Shown here in pieces: positions 16,761-24,942 of a stretch of DNA of 44,122 bases (the first letter of the stretch is position 1; every line of letters begins with the position of its first letter). The notes beneath the pieces are model-generated. The model had not been told where the DNA came from. It did no database searches and saw only the letters and a list, made by a program, of their open reading frames with translations. The stretch spans positions 1-44,122 of the forward strand of contig JADYXR010000118.1 of assembly GCA_021772095.1 (NCBI GenBank), in the 5' to 3' direction. This DNA comes from Candidatus Obscuribacter sp. (GTDB lineage: Bacteria; Cyanobacteriota; Vampirovibrionia; Obscuribacterales; Obscuribacteraceae). The position numbers and the translations under genes were made by a program.

Positions 16761-16802
16761 TTAAAAGACAGTCGCTTCCCGGGCTAAACCCGAAAAGCGA
16801 CT
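16761..16802 (-). terminator. Terminator of the small lipoprotein gene
   Basis: AGTCGCTT (16770-16777) pairs with AAGCGACT (16795-16802), with an inner CGGG/CCCG stem (16780-16783 with 16789-16792). On the minus strand the stem is followed by GTCTTTT. This is a good intrinsic terminator for the gene ending at 16860, and a poorer one for the other strand. A sister palindrome, TCGGGTT-A-AACCCGA, lies at 16822-16836 and shares the CGGGNTAAACCCG core. Confidence 0.6.
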
Positions 16803-16859
16803 ACCAATTATCGTGATTTTATCGGGTTAAACCCGACCAACCAAGAGCGAGGTCCGCTC

Positions 16860-17135
16860 TTATTCTCCGCCTTCGGCAGGATCGGTACCTTCAGCTGGCT
16901 TATCGCCTTCTGCTGGCTTATCGGTTTCGGTTGCATCGGTTGTGGTTGTTGTTTCAGTTGTGGTCGTTGTTGTTGCTGCATCACCACCGGTAGTAGCAGA
17001 TGCATCTGCCGGTGTTGTTGTTGTGGTCGTAGTGGATGATGATTCGGTGCCACCACCGCCGCCACATGCCGCTAAGCCGGCAACGAGTGCGCAGCTGGCA
17101 AGTGCTAAAGCTAGAGTCTTGTTCTTAATAGTCAT
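16860..17135 (-). CDS. Small Thr-rich lipoprotein
   Basis: 91 residues. A lysine-containing n-region (MTIKNK), a hydrophobic core and a lipobox LAAC give a type II signal peptide, with the modified cysteine near residue 24. Behind it is a Gly run (CGGGGG), then Thr/Ser/Glu-rich low-complexity sequence with two copies of DKPAEG. AAGGAG lies 11 bases upstream of the ATG. It should be an anchored, unstructured surface or periplasmic lipoprotein. No enzymatic domain is present. Its composition is unlike its neighbours, and the triplet runs (GTT/GTC on the + strand) look expansion-prone. Confidence 0.75.
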   Translation of the reverse strand: MTIKNKTLALALASCALVAGLAACGGGGGTESSSTTTTTTTPADASATTGGDAATTTTTTETTTTTDATETDKPAEGDKPAEGTDPAEGGE

Positions 17136-17298
17136 GGATTGACCGTCTCCTTCTTGGACAAAATAATAATGATTCTTCGACAGCTCTTGTTGTTACCCAG
17201 AGGCAAAAAATAATGAATTTTGCCAGCAAGAAACGGCCGCAATTATACATTCATTATCCACGTGAAGCAAACCATATGATACGAATTATCACTCGCAT

Positions 17299-17358
17299 CG
17301 CTGATAAAACTGGCGCCCAGCGCGCAGAACAATATCCTGCCAGGACCGATTATCAGCG
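17299..17358. other. Structured intergenic element between gpmI and the lipoprotein gene
   Basis: Perfect 9-bp arms CGCTGATAA (17299-17307) and TTATCAGCG (17350-17358) enclose 42 bases that hold two more small inverted repeats, CTGG-CGC-CCAG (17310-17320) and CCTG-C-CAGG (17336-17344). Together they can draw a three-way junction. It lies 31 bases beyond the gpmI stop. It could be a 3'-UTR structure, part of a terminator, or a leader element for the lipoprotein gene. Confidence 0.4.
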
Positions 17359-17388
17359 TTTCAAACAAGAGAGCGAATTAATATCGTT

Positions 17389-18933
17389 CTAGTTTTTGAT
17401 TAATGAGGTTCCACTCATCTCGATTGGTTTTTCCAATCCCAAAATTTGCACAATTGTTGGCGCAACGTCAGCAAGCCCACCATCAGCCAGTCTTGAACCG
17501 GTCCGCAATCCGACGTGATCGTTTTGTTGGAAGCTTGCCACTATAAACGGTACCGGATTTGTTGTGTGTGCAGTGTGAGGTTCGCCGGTTCCTAAGTCGA
17601 TCATCTGCTCGACATTGCCGTGATCGGCTGTGATTAGAAGCGTGCCATGACACTCGCTGGTTGCTTGCAACAAATGACCAAAGGCGTCATCAACTGATTT
17701 CACAGCTTCGACTGCAGCGTCGATAACACCTGTGTGACCAACCATATCCGGGCTGGCAAAATTGAGCACGATAAAAGGATATTGTCCGGACTTAATCGCT
17801 TTAACCGCTCCATCACAAACTTCAGCAGTTTGCATTTGCGGAGCCAAATCATAAGTTGCCACCTTCAGTGATGGCACCATGCGACGCTCTTCACCGGATA
17901 GCTGTTCTTCACGACCACCATTTAAAAAATAAGTGACGTGCGCATATTTTTCTGTTTCAGCTGTGTGAAATTGGCCAAGATGGTGGCACGACAAGAGTTC
18001 CGGCAGTGTATTGACGACATCCTGCAATGGCAGCGCCGTATTATCGAATGCAACCGGGAGATTTAAACTGACATCGTACTCGGTCAAACATACATAGGAT
18101 ATATTCGGCACGAGTGGTCTGGCGAAAAATGAAAATTCCTTTTGCGTCAGTGCACGACTGATTTGTCGGACGCGATCCGGACGGAAGTTGAAACAAATTA
18201 CACTGTCACCATCTATGATGCGTCGATCATTGACGATGACGGGTTGAACGAATTCATCGTTTTGATTTAACAAGTACGCATTATCAACCGCTTCCACTGC
18301 CGATTTAGCCGCGTTGCCCTCGCCGAGAATAATGGCGCGCCAATATTTTTCAATCCGCTCCCAACGATTGTCTCGATCCATCGCGTAGTAGCGTCCGCAC
18401 ACCACGCCGATCTCACCGACACCAACCAACTTTTCTTCCAACAAGCGCATAAAGCGTCTTGCCGATTGCGGCGGAGTATCGCGTCCGTCAAGAATCGGAT
18501 GTACGACAAATTTAGTGATGCCTTCGCGTTTGACAAGTTCGATCAATCCATCAACGTGATCGGGACTGGAGTGCACGCAACCATCGCTTACCAAACCGAG
18601 AATATGTAATGTGCCACCGGAATTCTTGACGTTTTGAATTGCCAGAGAAATTGCGGGGTTGCGAAAGAATGAACCGTCACGAATCGTATTCGAGATTAGC
18701 GTCAATTTTTGAGTTACGGTTCGACCCGAGCCGATAGTCAAATGTCCGACTTCGGAGTTGCCCATCAAACCGGGTGGCAAACCGACCGCTTCACCGGAAG
18801 CATCGAGCAGCGAATTGGGAAAGTTTTCAAGTAGATAGTTGTAATTTGGTGTCTTGGTCAAAGCAATCGCGTTACCCCGCTTTTCACGCGTAACGCCCCA
18901 ACCATCCAGAATCAGTAGTGTTACAGGTCCCAT
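17389..18933 (-). CDS. gpmI: Cofactor-independent phosphoglycerate mutase
   Basis: 514 residues, as expected for iPGM. The N-terminal metal-binding LLILDGWG, the phosphoserine site LMGNSEVGH (about residues 57-65), HILDGRDTPP, GRYYAMDRDNRW and the C-terminal TADHGNVEQM with HTAHTTNPVPF are all present. It interconverts 3- and 2-phosphoglycerate with two Mn ions in glycolysis and gluconeogenesis. ATGAGGA lies just before the ATG as ribosome site. The gene is divergent from the histidine kinase gene; the shared 169-base region contains a 14-base palindrome. Confidence 0.97.
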   Translation of the reverse strand: MGPVTLLILDGWGVTREKRGNAIALTKTPNYNYLLENFPNSLLDASGEAVGLPPGLMGNSEVGHLTIGSGRTVTQKLTLISNTIRDGSFFRNPAISLAIQNVKNSGGTLHILGLVSDGCVHSSPDHVDGLIELVKREGITKFVVHPILDGRDTPPQSARRFMRLLEEKLVGVGEIGVVCGRYYAMDRDNRWERIEKYWRAIILGEGNAAKSAVEAVDNAYLLNQNDEFVQPVIVNDRRIIDGDSVICFNFRPDRVRQISRALTQKEFSFFARPLVPNISYVCLTEYDVSLNLPVAFDNTALPLQDVVNTLPELLSCHHLGQFHTAETEKYAHVTYFLNGGREEQLSGEERRMVPSLKVATYDLAPQMQTAEVCDGAVKAIKSGQYPFIVLNFASPDMVGHTGVIDAAVEAVKSVDDAFGHLLQATSECHGTLLITADHGNVEQMIDLGTGEPHTAHTTNPVPFIVASFQQNDHVGLRTGSRLADGGLADVAPTIVQILGLEKPIEMSGTSLIKN

Positions 18934-19054
18934 GGAATCCTCATAAAAAGTTGCTGACGGCTTGAGTTCGCTCCACTCGGCCAGGATTGTAGCCTAGTTG
19001 AACGGATGCGCGGATTTTTCGCGCCTTATCCTTAAGAGACCTGAAGTGGTTCTC

Positions 19055-19068
19055 TCTACATATGTAGA
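19055..19068. promoter_or_regulatory. 14-base palindrome in the gpmI/histidine-kinase divergent region
   Basis: TCTACATATGTAGA is a perfect palindrome. It lies seven bases upstream of TATAGT (19076-19081), a possible -10 box for the histidine kinase gene, so it would overlap that promoter's -35 region. This position suits an operator, perhaps for the PhoB-like regulator or another dimeric repressor. Confidence 0.45.
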
Positions 19069-19102
19069 CGTCACTTATAGTACAATCCGCGATTAAACCG
19101 GT

Positions 19103-19999
19103 ATGCGCCCCTTCACGTCCAAGACGAGTGGGATTGAAGTGAACCAGGACACAAAAGTGAGTTCCACTCAAGATGGCTCACCAGGCTCGCCAGGAGATTC
19201 TGCGCGCGAGACTGGCAGCGATGGTTCTGCGCGTGGTTCTGAAGTAAACAAGACTGATTCGAACAAAACTGCCGGTCATGCCGACTATGCGCCAACGTCG
19301 GGTGCGGCGGAAACGCCGACGCGCGAATTGGTACGCGATTCCGACTGGATTGCAGAAGTCTCACATGAATTAAGATTACCAATTGCCAATATCAAACTTC
19401 TTGTCGAGACCCTGCTTGACGGCGCACATGAAGACACCGTCACCGCGCTGCGAATGTTGGAGCGCGCCAAACACGAAGTAGAGCGGCTCGAGGCACTTGT
19501 CGCTGACTTGATTTCGATTGAGGAAGTTGGCGGCAATCGCGATAACGTCAAGAAGAAACCGACATTGCTTGCCGATTCGGCTCGGTACGCCAGCGAAAGC
19601 GTGAGCAAAATTGCAGCAAAGAAAAATACAGTCGTGATTACAGAAATTTCGCCTGGCTTCACGGTCAACGCCAATCCCGATCAGCTCAACCAGGTCATGC
19701 TCAACCTCGTCGAAAACGCCGTCAAATACACGCCTGCCGACGGCAAGGTGGTGATTCGTTCCGGACCTGACCCTGGTTGCTTCTCGGTTTCGGATACAGG
19801 CATCGGCATCGCGCAGAGTGAAATTCCAAAAATCTTCAAACGTTTTTATCGAGTCGATCGAACAAGGGCGCCCGGGTCTACCGGGCTTGGACTGTCAATC
19901 GTGAAGCACATAGCCGATCTCCACGGTGCTAAGATAACCGTTCAAACAAACGAACCGAATGGCTCGATTTTCCATTTCAGATTCCCGGTGGATTCCTAA
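19103..19999 (+). CDS. PhoR-like soluble sensor histidine kinase
   Basis: 298 residues. The first 75 or so are Ser/Gly/Asp-rich and disordered, with no membrane segment and no PAS or HAMP domain. Then come the H-box SHELRLPIANIK (His88), N-box NLVENAVKYTP, G1 SDTGIGI, F-box FKRFYRV and G2 GSTGLGLSIVKH, the set of a PhoR-class HisKA/HATPase kinase. It lies 45 bases before a PhoB-like regulator and upstream of phoU, so it most likely controls phosphate or a related starvation response. Without a sensor of its own it may be governed by protein contacts, for example with PhoU. An alternative GTG start at residue 13 exists; neither start has a strong ribosome site. Confidence 0.88.
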   Translation: MRPFTSKTSGIEVNQDTKVSSTQDGSPGSPGDSARETGSDGSARGSEVNKTDSNKTAGHADYAPTSGAAETPTRELVRDSDWIAEVSHELRLPIANIKLLVETLLDGAHEDTVTALRMLERAKHEVERLEALVADLISIEEVGGNRDNVKKKPTLLADSARYASESVSKIAAKKNTVVITEISPGFTVNANPDQLNQVMLNLVENAVKYTPADGKVVIRSGPDPGCFSVSDTGIGIAQSEIPKIFKRFYRVDRTRAPGSTGLGLSIVKHIADLHGAKITVQTNEPNGSIFHFRFPVDS

Positions 20000-20044
20000 T
20001 CCTGCCGTGAGGTAGGAAATGCGCAAAAGATAGCGGATAGATAT

Positions 20045-20809
20045 ATGACGAGCAGCACGAACCAGAAAAAAATTATGCTAGTCGACGATGACGCCACCAT
20101 CATCGAGACTCTGGCGTACAACTTGAAGCGTCACGGATTCGAATCGGTATCTTTCAGCCGCGGAATGGAAGCGCTCTCAGGGCTCGACGATGCCGATCCG
20201 TGTTTGATCGTTCTCGACTGGATGCTGCCTGACGTGACTGGACCCGAAGTCGTGAAGCTGATTCGCGAGCGCGCCTGTGAAGTGCCGGTGCTGATGTTGA
20301 CGGGGCGATCGAGTCCCCATGATATCGCCCATGGTTTGTCTTCCGGCGCTGATGATTATTTAGCTAAACCTTTTAGCACCATCGAATTTATGGCTCGCAT
20401 TCAAGCGCTTTTGCGCAGAACGAAAAAAGACAAAGAAGTTTCCTCAGACAGCAAAATTACAATCGGACAATTGCTTCTCGACGAAGGCGCTCGGCGAGTG
20501 ACTTTCAGAGGACAGCCAGTTGATCTGTCACCAAAGGAATTTGCGTTATTGAAAGTTTTGATGTCGAATGCGGACAAAACTTTGAGCACTGATGTTTTGC
20601 TGAACAAAGTTTGGGGCGCCGATTATCAGGGCGATGTGAAAACGGTCGCTGTCCACATGCGATGGCTGCGGCAAAAACTGGAAGACGATCCGAAGAATCC
20701 GACTCTTCTGGAGACTGTGCATCGATCGGGTTATCGCTTGAATTCGGTGGAACGCAAAGAGCAAGAAGTTGCAAAAGATCACGGACAAGAACACGGAAAA
20801 ACGCATTGA
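20045..20809 (+). CDS. PhoB/OmpR-family response regulator
   Basis: 254 residues. The receiver domain has the acidic pair in MLVDDDA, phosphoacceptor Asp58 in VLDWMLPD, the switch Thr in MLTGR and Lys in LAKPF. The winged-helix domain (about 140-240) reads VDLSPKEFALLKVLM, LLNKVWGADY and HMRWLRQKLEDDP up to HRSGYRL, typical of PhoB-class DNA-binding domains that bind direct repeats. It follows the histidine kinase gene by 45 bases and precedes phoU, so the trio looks like a phosphate-signalling operon. A charged His/Lys/Glu tail of about 20 residues is added at the C-terminus. Only a weak ribosome site is present. Confidence 0.93.
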   Translation: MTSSTNQKKIMLVDDDATIIETLAYNLKRHGFESVSFSRGMEALSGLDDADPCLIVLDWMLPDVTGPEVVKLIRERACEVPVLMLTGRSSPHDIAHGLSSGADDYLAKPFSTIEFMARIQALLRRTKKDKEVSSDSKITIGQLLLDEGARRVTFRGQPVDLSPKEFALLKVLMSNADKTLSTDVLLNKVWGADYQGDVKTVAVHMRWLRQKLEDDPKNPTLLETVHRSGYRLNSVERKEQEVAKDHGQEHGKTH

Positions 20810-20875
20810 GCGGACAAATTGAAAACACGCACTGAGTAACAACTGAAAAACTCACTCAGTAAACAATCTGAAAAC
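20801..20875. repeat. Three imperfect 24-26-nt direct repeats between the regulator and phoU
   Basis: Copies at 20801-20826, 20827-20851 and 20852-20875 share the pattern ACGCAYTGAG...ACAAnTGAAAAC. The first covers the end of the regulator gene. The spacing of about 25 bases differs from the 11-base PHO box repeat, so a PhoB site is not implied. They may be a tandem duplication remnant or an RNA-level element in the operon. Confidence 0.5.
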
Positions 20876-20964
20876 GTAGTAGACAGAACGTACAAACGGC
20901 GCTAGGACCAGGACACGACGCAAAAGAAATGACGCACTAAGCGACAGGCAAAGGGGACGAAATC

Positions 20965-21633
20965 GTGAAAGCTGAAGAACTAACCTTATTGAAAGAGGAC
21001 GTTCTGGCCATGGGGAGAGCCGTTGAAGCGACCGTCATGGAGCTGACCAAAATGCTCAAGAAGGATCCGTCGGCCAGCTTTGCGCGTGTCGAAGCAGGCG
21101 AAGTCGAAATCAATCGTCAGTGCATGGAGATTGAAGAACGCTGTTTGGAGCTGCTCGTTGAACGCGACCCGATGAATGAAAAAAATGTTCGCAGTTTAGT
21201 CAGCACAATTTTGATCGCGACAAAATTAGAACGTATGGCCGATCATGCTATTCGCGTGGCGAAAGTGGCGGACTGGGCGCGCGAAGAAGAGATCGACGTA
21301 CCGGAAGAATTGATCGAACTTTCGCAGGCAGTGGTGCGGATGATTCAAGAAACGCTTCTTGTTTTTCTCACCGACTCGGAAGACAAAGCTCTGGCAGTAG
21401 TCTCTCAAGACAGCACTGTTGACTATCTTCATGATGTGCTTTCGAAACGGCTGCTATCCGATCTTGGTGGGCAAGACACTCAGCAGGCACAAATGCGGGC
21501 GCAGTTTTTATTCTGCACCAGATTTCTGGAGCGCATGGGAGACGCCTGCGCATCAATCTGCAAGCGGGTTTACTTCATCGTCACCGGCAAGCGTTTAAAA
21601 CCGGTTGCACATAAAGTCGGCAGGGGAGATTAA
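20965..21633 (+). CDS. phoU: PhoU-like phosphate signalling protein
   Basis: 222 residues, all helical, with the two PhoU repeats. Each carries the metal-cluster motif: KLERMADHAIRVAK (about 90-103) and FLERMGDACASICK (about 192-205). PhoU damps the PhoR kinase and links it to the Pst transporter. Here no pst genes are seen, so signalling may run through another transporter. The start is GTG, preceded by AAAGGGGA at good spacing. The holA gene begins three bases after the stop, so the two are co-transcribed. Confidence 0.9.
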   Translation: MKAEELTLLKEDVLAMGRAVEATVMELTKMLKKDPSASFARVEAGEVEINRQCMEIEERCLELLVERDPMNEKNVRSLVSTILIATKLERMADHAIRVAKVADWAREEEIDVPEELIELSQAVVRMIQETLLVFLTDSEDKALAVVSQDSTVDYLHDVLSKRLLSDLGGQDTQQAQMRAQFLFCTRFLERMGDACASICKRVYFIVTGKRLKPVAHKVGRGD

Positions 21634-21635
21634 CA

Positions 21636-22682
21636 GTGTCACCAGTGATGGTACTAGCCGGAGATGAGGATTTCGAGCTTTATCGCAAGCTCGCGAAACT
21701 GAAAGACTCGCTTTTAGATCCAGCCTGGGCGTCTTTCAATTATCTGCGCATCGAAAGTCCTTCAGTCACCGATGTGCTCGACAACGCGCTCTCCGTACCG
21801 TTTGGACCGGGCAACAAAGTCATAGTTTTCGACAAGTGCGGTTTCTTTACCCGCAGTTCTGCCGGCAAAGGCAAAGACAAAGACGCCGGTGGTGCCACGC
21901 AGAAACAATTGGACGGTTTAGACAGTTCATTGGAGTCAGTCGCGCCGAATACTTATTTGATCTTCGCCTGCCCGTTCAACTTCGATGTCAATTTGAAGCT
22001 TTCGAAAGTTGTGGCAAAACACGCAGAGATGCTGCCTTTCACAAAAGAGAAATTTTACGTAGGTTCCGGCAGTCCCAAGTACGAAACCTGGATTCGCAAG
22101 GAAGCAAAGTTTCTTGGTGCCACCATAGATGATGACGCCGTTACTTATCTGCTTGACGGCACCGAAGCCAATTTGCGACAAATCCACCAAGAATTGGAAA
22201 AAGCGGCCGTTTATATTCTGCCAAAAACGCATATCACTTATGCCGTTGTTGAAGAACTCAGCCCTCACCATTCGCACATTTTTACGCTCCTCGATCACTG
22301 GCTCGAAGGACGGGCCGCCAAAGCGCTGGATAGTGCGGCGGAACTTTTGTCACGTGAACCAGCAATCAAAGTACTCGCGACCATGCAAACGTTTCTCCAA
22401 AAATGGATAGAACTAAAGTGCGCATGCGATCAGGCGACTGCTAAATTGCCGTGGGGACCAGGCGTTCAAAAACGAGAATTGCCTTATCCTGAATTGCTCA
22501 GAAAAGTATCAGCGGACATGAATATCAAACCGTTTTTGATCGACCGGGATATGAAGAAAATCAAGAATCACAGCTCCGAATATCTCATTCGAAAGCGGCA
22601 CCAGCTGGCGCACTACGAGCAACTAGTGAAGACTGGATATTTGCACGACAAGTACGCGATTGAACTATTCCTGGCCAGTTAA
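21636..22682 (+). CDS. holA: DNA polymerase III subunit delta
   Basis: 348 residues, close to the usual 330-345. The N-terminus (VMVLAGDEDFELYRKLAKLKD), the LDGTEANLRQIHQELEKAAVY helix pair and the domain III segment beginning SHIFTLLDHWLEGRAAKAL match HolA. Delta opens the beta clamp within the clamp-loader complex. The GTG start at 21636 is supported by AGGGGAG seven bases upstream; an ATG four codons later is possible. It sits directly after phoU, an arrangement with no obvious functional link. Confidence 0.88.
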   Translation: MSPVMVLAGDEDFELYRKLAKLKDSLLDPAWASFNYLRIESPSVTDVLDNALSVPFGPGNKVIVFDKCGFFTRSSAGKGKDKDAGGATQKQLDGLDSSLESVAPNTYLIFACPFNFDVNLKLSKVVAKHAEMLPFTKEKFYVGSGSPKYETWIRKEAKFLGATIDDDAVTYLLDGTEANLRQIHQELEKAAVYILPKTHITYAVVEELSPHHSHIFTLLDHWLEGRAAKALDSAAELLSREPAIKVLATMQTFLQKWIELKCACDQATAKLPWGPGVQKRELPYPELLRKVSADMNIKPFLIDRDMKKIKNHSSEYLIRKRHQLAHYEQLVKTGYLHDKYAIELFLAS

Positions 22683-22719
22683 CAGATAAAATGAAGTATA
22701 CATTTTGAGAGAGGATACA

Positions 22720-23520
22720 ATGCCCGATTCCGGATATGTGCTTGATGACATGACCGTCAAAGATACCTGGCGGATTTTTCGAATGATGGCCGAACTGGTG
22801 GAAGGATTCGAAGAACTCTCCAAGATCGGACCGGCAGTTTCAATGTTCGGAACGGCGCGCTGCAAGCCGTCGGACCCGGAATACTTGCTGGCTGAAACGA
22901 TCGCTAGAAAACTGGCGGAACGCGGATTTGCGGTAATTACCGGAGGCGGACCTGGTGTCATGGAAGGTGGCAACAAAGGCGCCATCGCCGCTGGTGGCAC
23001 GTCAGTCGGATTGAATATTCAACTGCCGCGTGAACAAGCACCAAACCCATATCAAACTGTCGGCGTCGACTTCCGCTATTTCTTCGTCAGAAAGTTGATG
23101 TTCGTTAAATATGCCTGCGCCTTCATTATTTTGCCAGGCGGCTATGGCAGCCTCGATGAGCTTTTCGAAGCGCTGACCCTGATTCAAACGGCGCGGATTA
23201 AACGCTTTCCGTTGTTTCTAGTCGACTCGACGTTCTGGAATCCGATGCTCGAATGGCTAAAAGCCTATCCGATGAAGCGTGGTTTCTTTACGCAAGAAGA
23301 ACTTGACCTAATTACAGTTGTCGACGATCCTGATGAACTAGTCGAGCAGATCGTTTGGTGTGAAGAAGAGAAATGCTATCTCACACCCAACGGGTTGATG
23401 TCGCATCCAAGCCGCCAACAGAATGCCGCTGATGATGCCGCTCCGCTACCAGCCGCAGCCGGACCTGAAGAAGAAGGATTGTCCACTCCGCACCACCTGG
23501 ATCCAGACGGCGCGATTTAA
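22720..23520 (+). CDS. LOG-family (TIGR00730-type) Rossmann protein
   Basis: 266 residues from the ATG at 22720, which has GAGAGAGG five bases upstream; a TTG at 22705 is less likely. The core has FGTARCK, VITGGGPGVMEGGNKGA and the LPGGYGSLDELFEAL motif, the PGGxGT-like phosphoribohydrolase signature of LONELY GUY proteins, often misnamed lysine decarboxylases. Members release free bases from nucleoside 5'-monophosphates, including cytokinin nucleotides. The last 40 residues form a Pro/Ala/Glu-rich tail not needed for the fold. The gene follows holA closely and probably shares its transcript. Confidence 0.88.
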   Translation: MPDSGYVLDDMTVKDTWRIFRMMAELVEGFEELSKIGPAVSMFGTARCKPSDPEYLLAETIARKLAERGFAVITGGGPGVMEGGNKGAIAAGGTSVGLNIQLPREQAPNPYQTVGVDFRYFFVRKLMFVKYACAFIILPGGYGSLDELFEALTLIQTARIKRFPLFLVDSTFWNPMLEWLKAYPMKRGFFTQEELDLITVVDDPDELVEQIVWCEEEKCYLTPNGLMSHPSRQQNAADDAAPLPAAAGPEEEGLSTPHHLDPDGAI

Positions 23521-23538
23521 TTCGCGTGTCTAATTCCC

Positions 23539-24567
23539 ATGATTGAAATCGACGGCAGTATTGGTGAAGGTGGCGGACAGATTGTGCGCTCGTCGCTTGC
23601 GCTTTCAATCATCACCGGCAAGCCGTTTCAAATCTATCAGATCCGCGCAAATCGAAAAAAGCCAGGGCTTTTAAACCAGCACCTGACCGCGGTTAACGCC
23701 GCAGCCGAAATATCTGCGGCGAAAACTTCCGGCGTGAAACTCGGATCGTCGGCATTCACATTTGATCCGACCACGATTAAAGCGGGCAACTATCGATTCG
23801 ACATCGGCACCGCCGGTAGCACCATGCTGGTTTTTCAAACCATTCTTCCGCCATTGATGCTCGCGAAAGAACCGAGTTCAATTACACTGGAAGGCGGCAC
23901 GCACAACCCGATGGCGCCGCCGTTCGAGTTTATCAAGAACACTTTTCTTCCGCTCTTGGAACGCATGGATGTAACCGTGCGGGCGAATTTAAACTCGTAC
24001 GGATTTTATCCACAAGGCGGCGGATCCTTAAAATTCGACATTCAACCGACGGGAAAATTGATTCCACTTCATTTGAAAGAGAAGGGCGCCATCAAAGCCG
24101 TCAACGCTCGAGCCCTTGTCGTGAAGCTGCCTGACGAGATCGGCAATCGCGAGCTGCGTGTGTTGGAAAGCGAACTCTCTCAACTGAATGAGAAAAACGT
24201 TCTGGTTGTCGAAGAAGGAAGATCGGCAGGAAACGTGGTCACCGTAGAAATCGTCAGTGACGCTTTGACCGAAACCGTGACCGCGATAGGCGAGCGCGGA
24301 GTAAAAGCAGAGCAAGTGGCGCATACAGCGGCTGTGGAAGCCAATCATTACCTGGCCAGCCAGGCCGCTGTCGGCGAACACCTCTGCGATCAACTTCTTC
24401 TGCCGATGGCGCTGGCAGGTGAAGGCTCCTTTCTCACCTCCGTTTTATCAGCGCACACGACAACCAACATCGCCGTCATTCAAAAGTTTTTGAACGTCGA
24501 GATAGAAACAGAATCGATCGCGCCAGGCCTCTTTTCAGTGAAAGTGCATTCCAGGAACATTTCCTGA
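23539..24567 (+). CDS. rtcA: RNA 3'-terminal phosphate cyclase
   Basis: 342 residues, as in E. coli RtcA (about 338). It begins IEIDGSIGEGGGQIVRSSLAL, with RANRKKPGLLNQHL, then TAGSTMLVFQTILPPL, FYPQGGGSL and the adenylated histidine in GEHLCDQLLLPMAL. RtcA converts an RNA 3'-phosphate to a 2',3'-cyclic phosphate through covalent AMP, in RNA repair. Its usual partner RtcB (ligase) and regulator RtcR are absent from this window. The gene begins 18 bases after the LOG gene without a visible Shine-Dalgarno sequence, which suggests coupling to upstream translation. Confidence 0.95.
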   Translation: MIEIDGSIGEGGGQIVRSSLALSIITGKPFQIYQIRANRKKPGLLNQHLTAVNAAAEISAAKTSGVKLGSSAFTFDPTTIKAGNYRFDIGTAGSTMLVFQTILPPLMLAKEPSSITLEGGTHNPMAPPFEFIKNTFLPLLERMDVTVRANLNSYGFYPQGGGSLKFDIQPTGKLIPLHLKEKGAIKAVNARALVVKLPDEIGNRELRVLESELSQLNEKNVLVVEEGRSAGNVVTVEIVSDALTETVTAIGERGVKAEQVAHTAAVEANHYLASQAAVGEHLCDQLLLPMALAGEGSFLTSVLSAHTTTNIAVIQKFLNVEIETESIAPGLFSVKVHSRNIS

Positions 24568-24942
24568 CGTGGCCGGGCAATTCGAACCTGGCAGACGCAG
24601 TGCCTGAGAACAACACGCAGTTTCCTGACAGCAATACGCAGTTCATAACGTCAAAGCCCGGCTTGGAAGTTTCGAACATCGCGAAGGCGTGTGCAAACAT
24701 CGGTTTGAAACCTTCACGGCGGAAATTAACAGCGGCTAAAGATGATCTCGCCGAATGCCAGATGAGACACGGCTAAGACTGGAACGTAATAACACAAGTT
24801 TGGACACGTTCGTTCACCCAGGAATTAAAGAATCTGGTAAAAAACCGGGACTTCTCACAACTGCTCTTACAATGTGATTCAAACGCGTAGTCAAAAGACG
24901 CGCGAGGTTCGAACGGGTGTTAAACGCCGGAGGAAACAGGCT
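24568..24942. other. Intergenic region between rtcA and etfB
   Basis: About 375 bases. GCCGGGC (24572-24578) and GCCCGGC (24656-24662) are perfect inverted arms 77 bases apart. Between them ACGCAGT recurs three times at about 21-base intervals (near 24595, 24615 and 24636). TACAAT (24868-24873) could be a -10 box for etfB, but no -35 box is properly spaced. I see no gene. Confidence 0.4.

Noticed and set aside
24900..24920. GGTTCGAAC as a tRNA T-loop
   Set aside because: The flanking bases do not pair into a T-stem or acceptor stem, and the region is the etfB leader.
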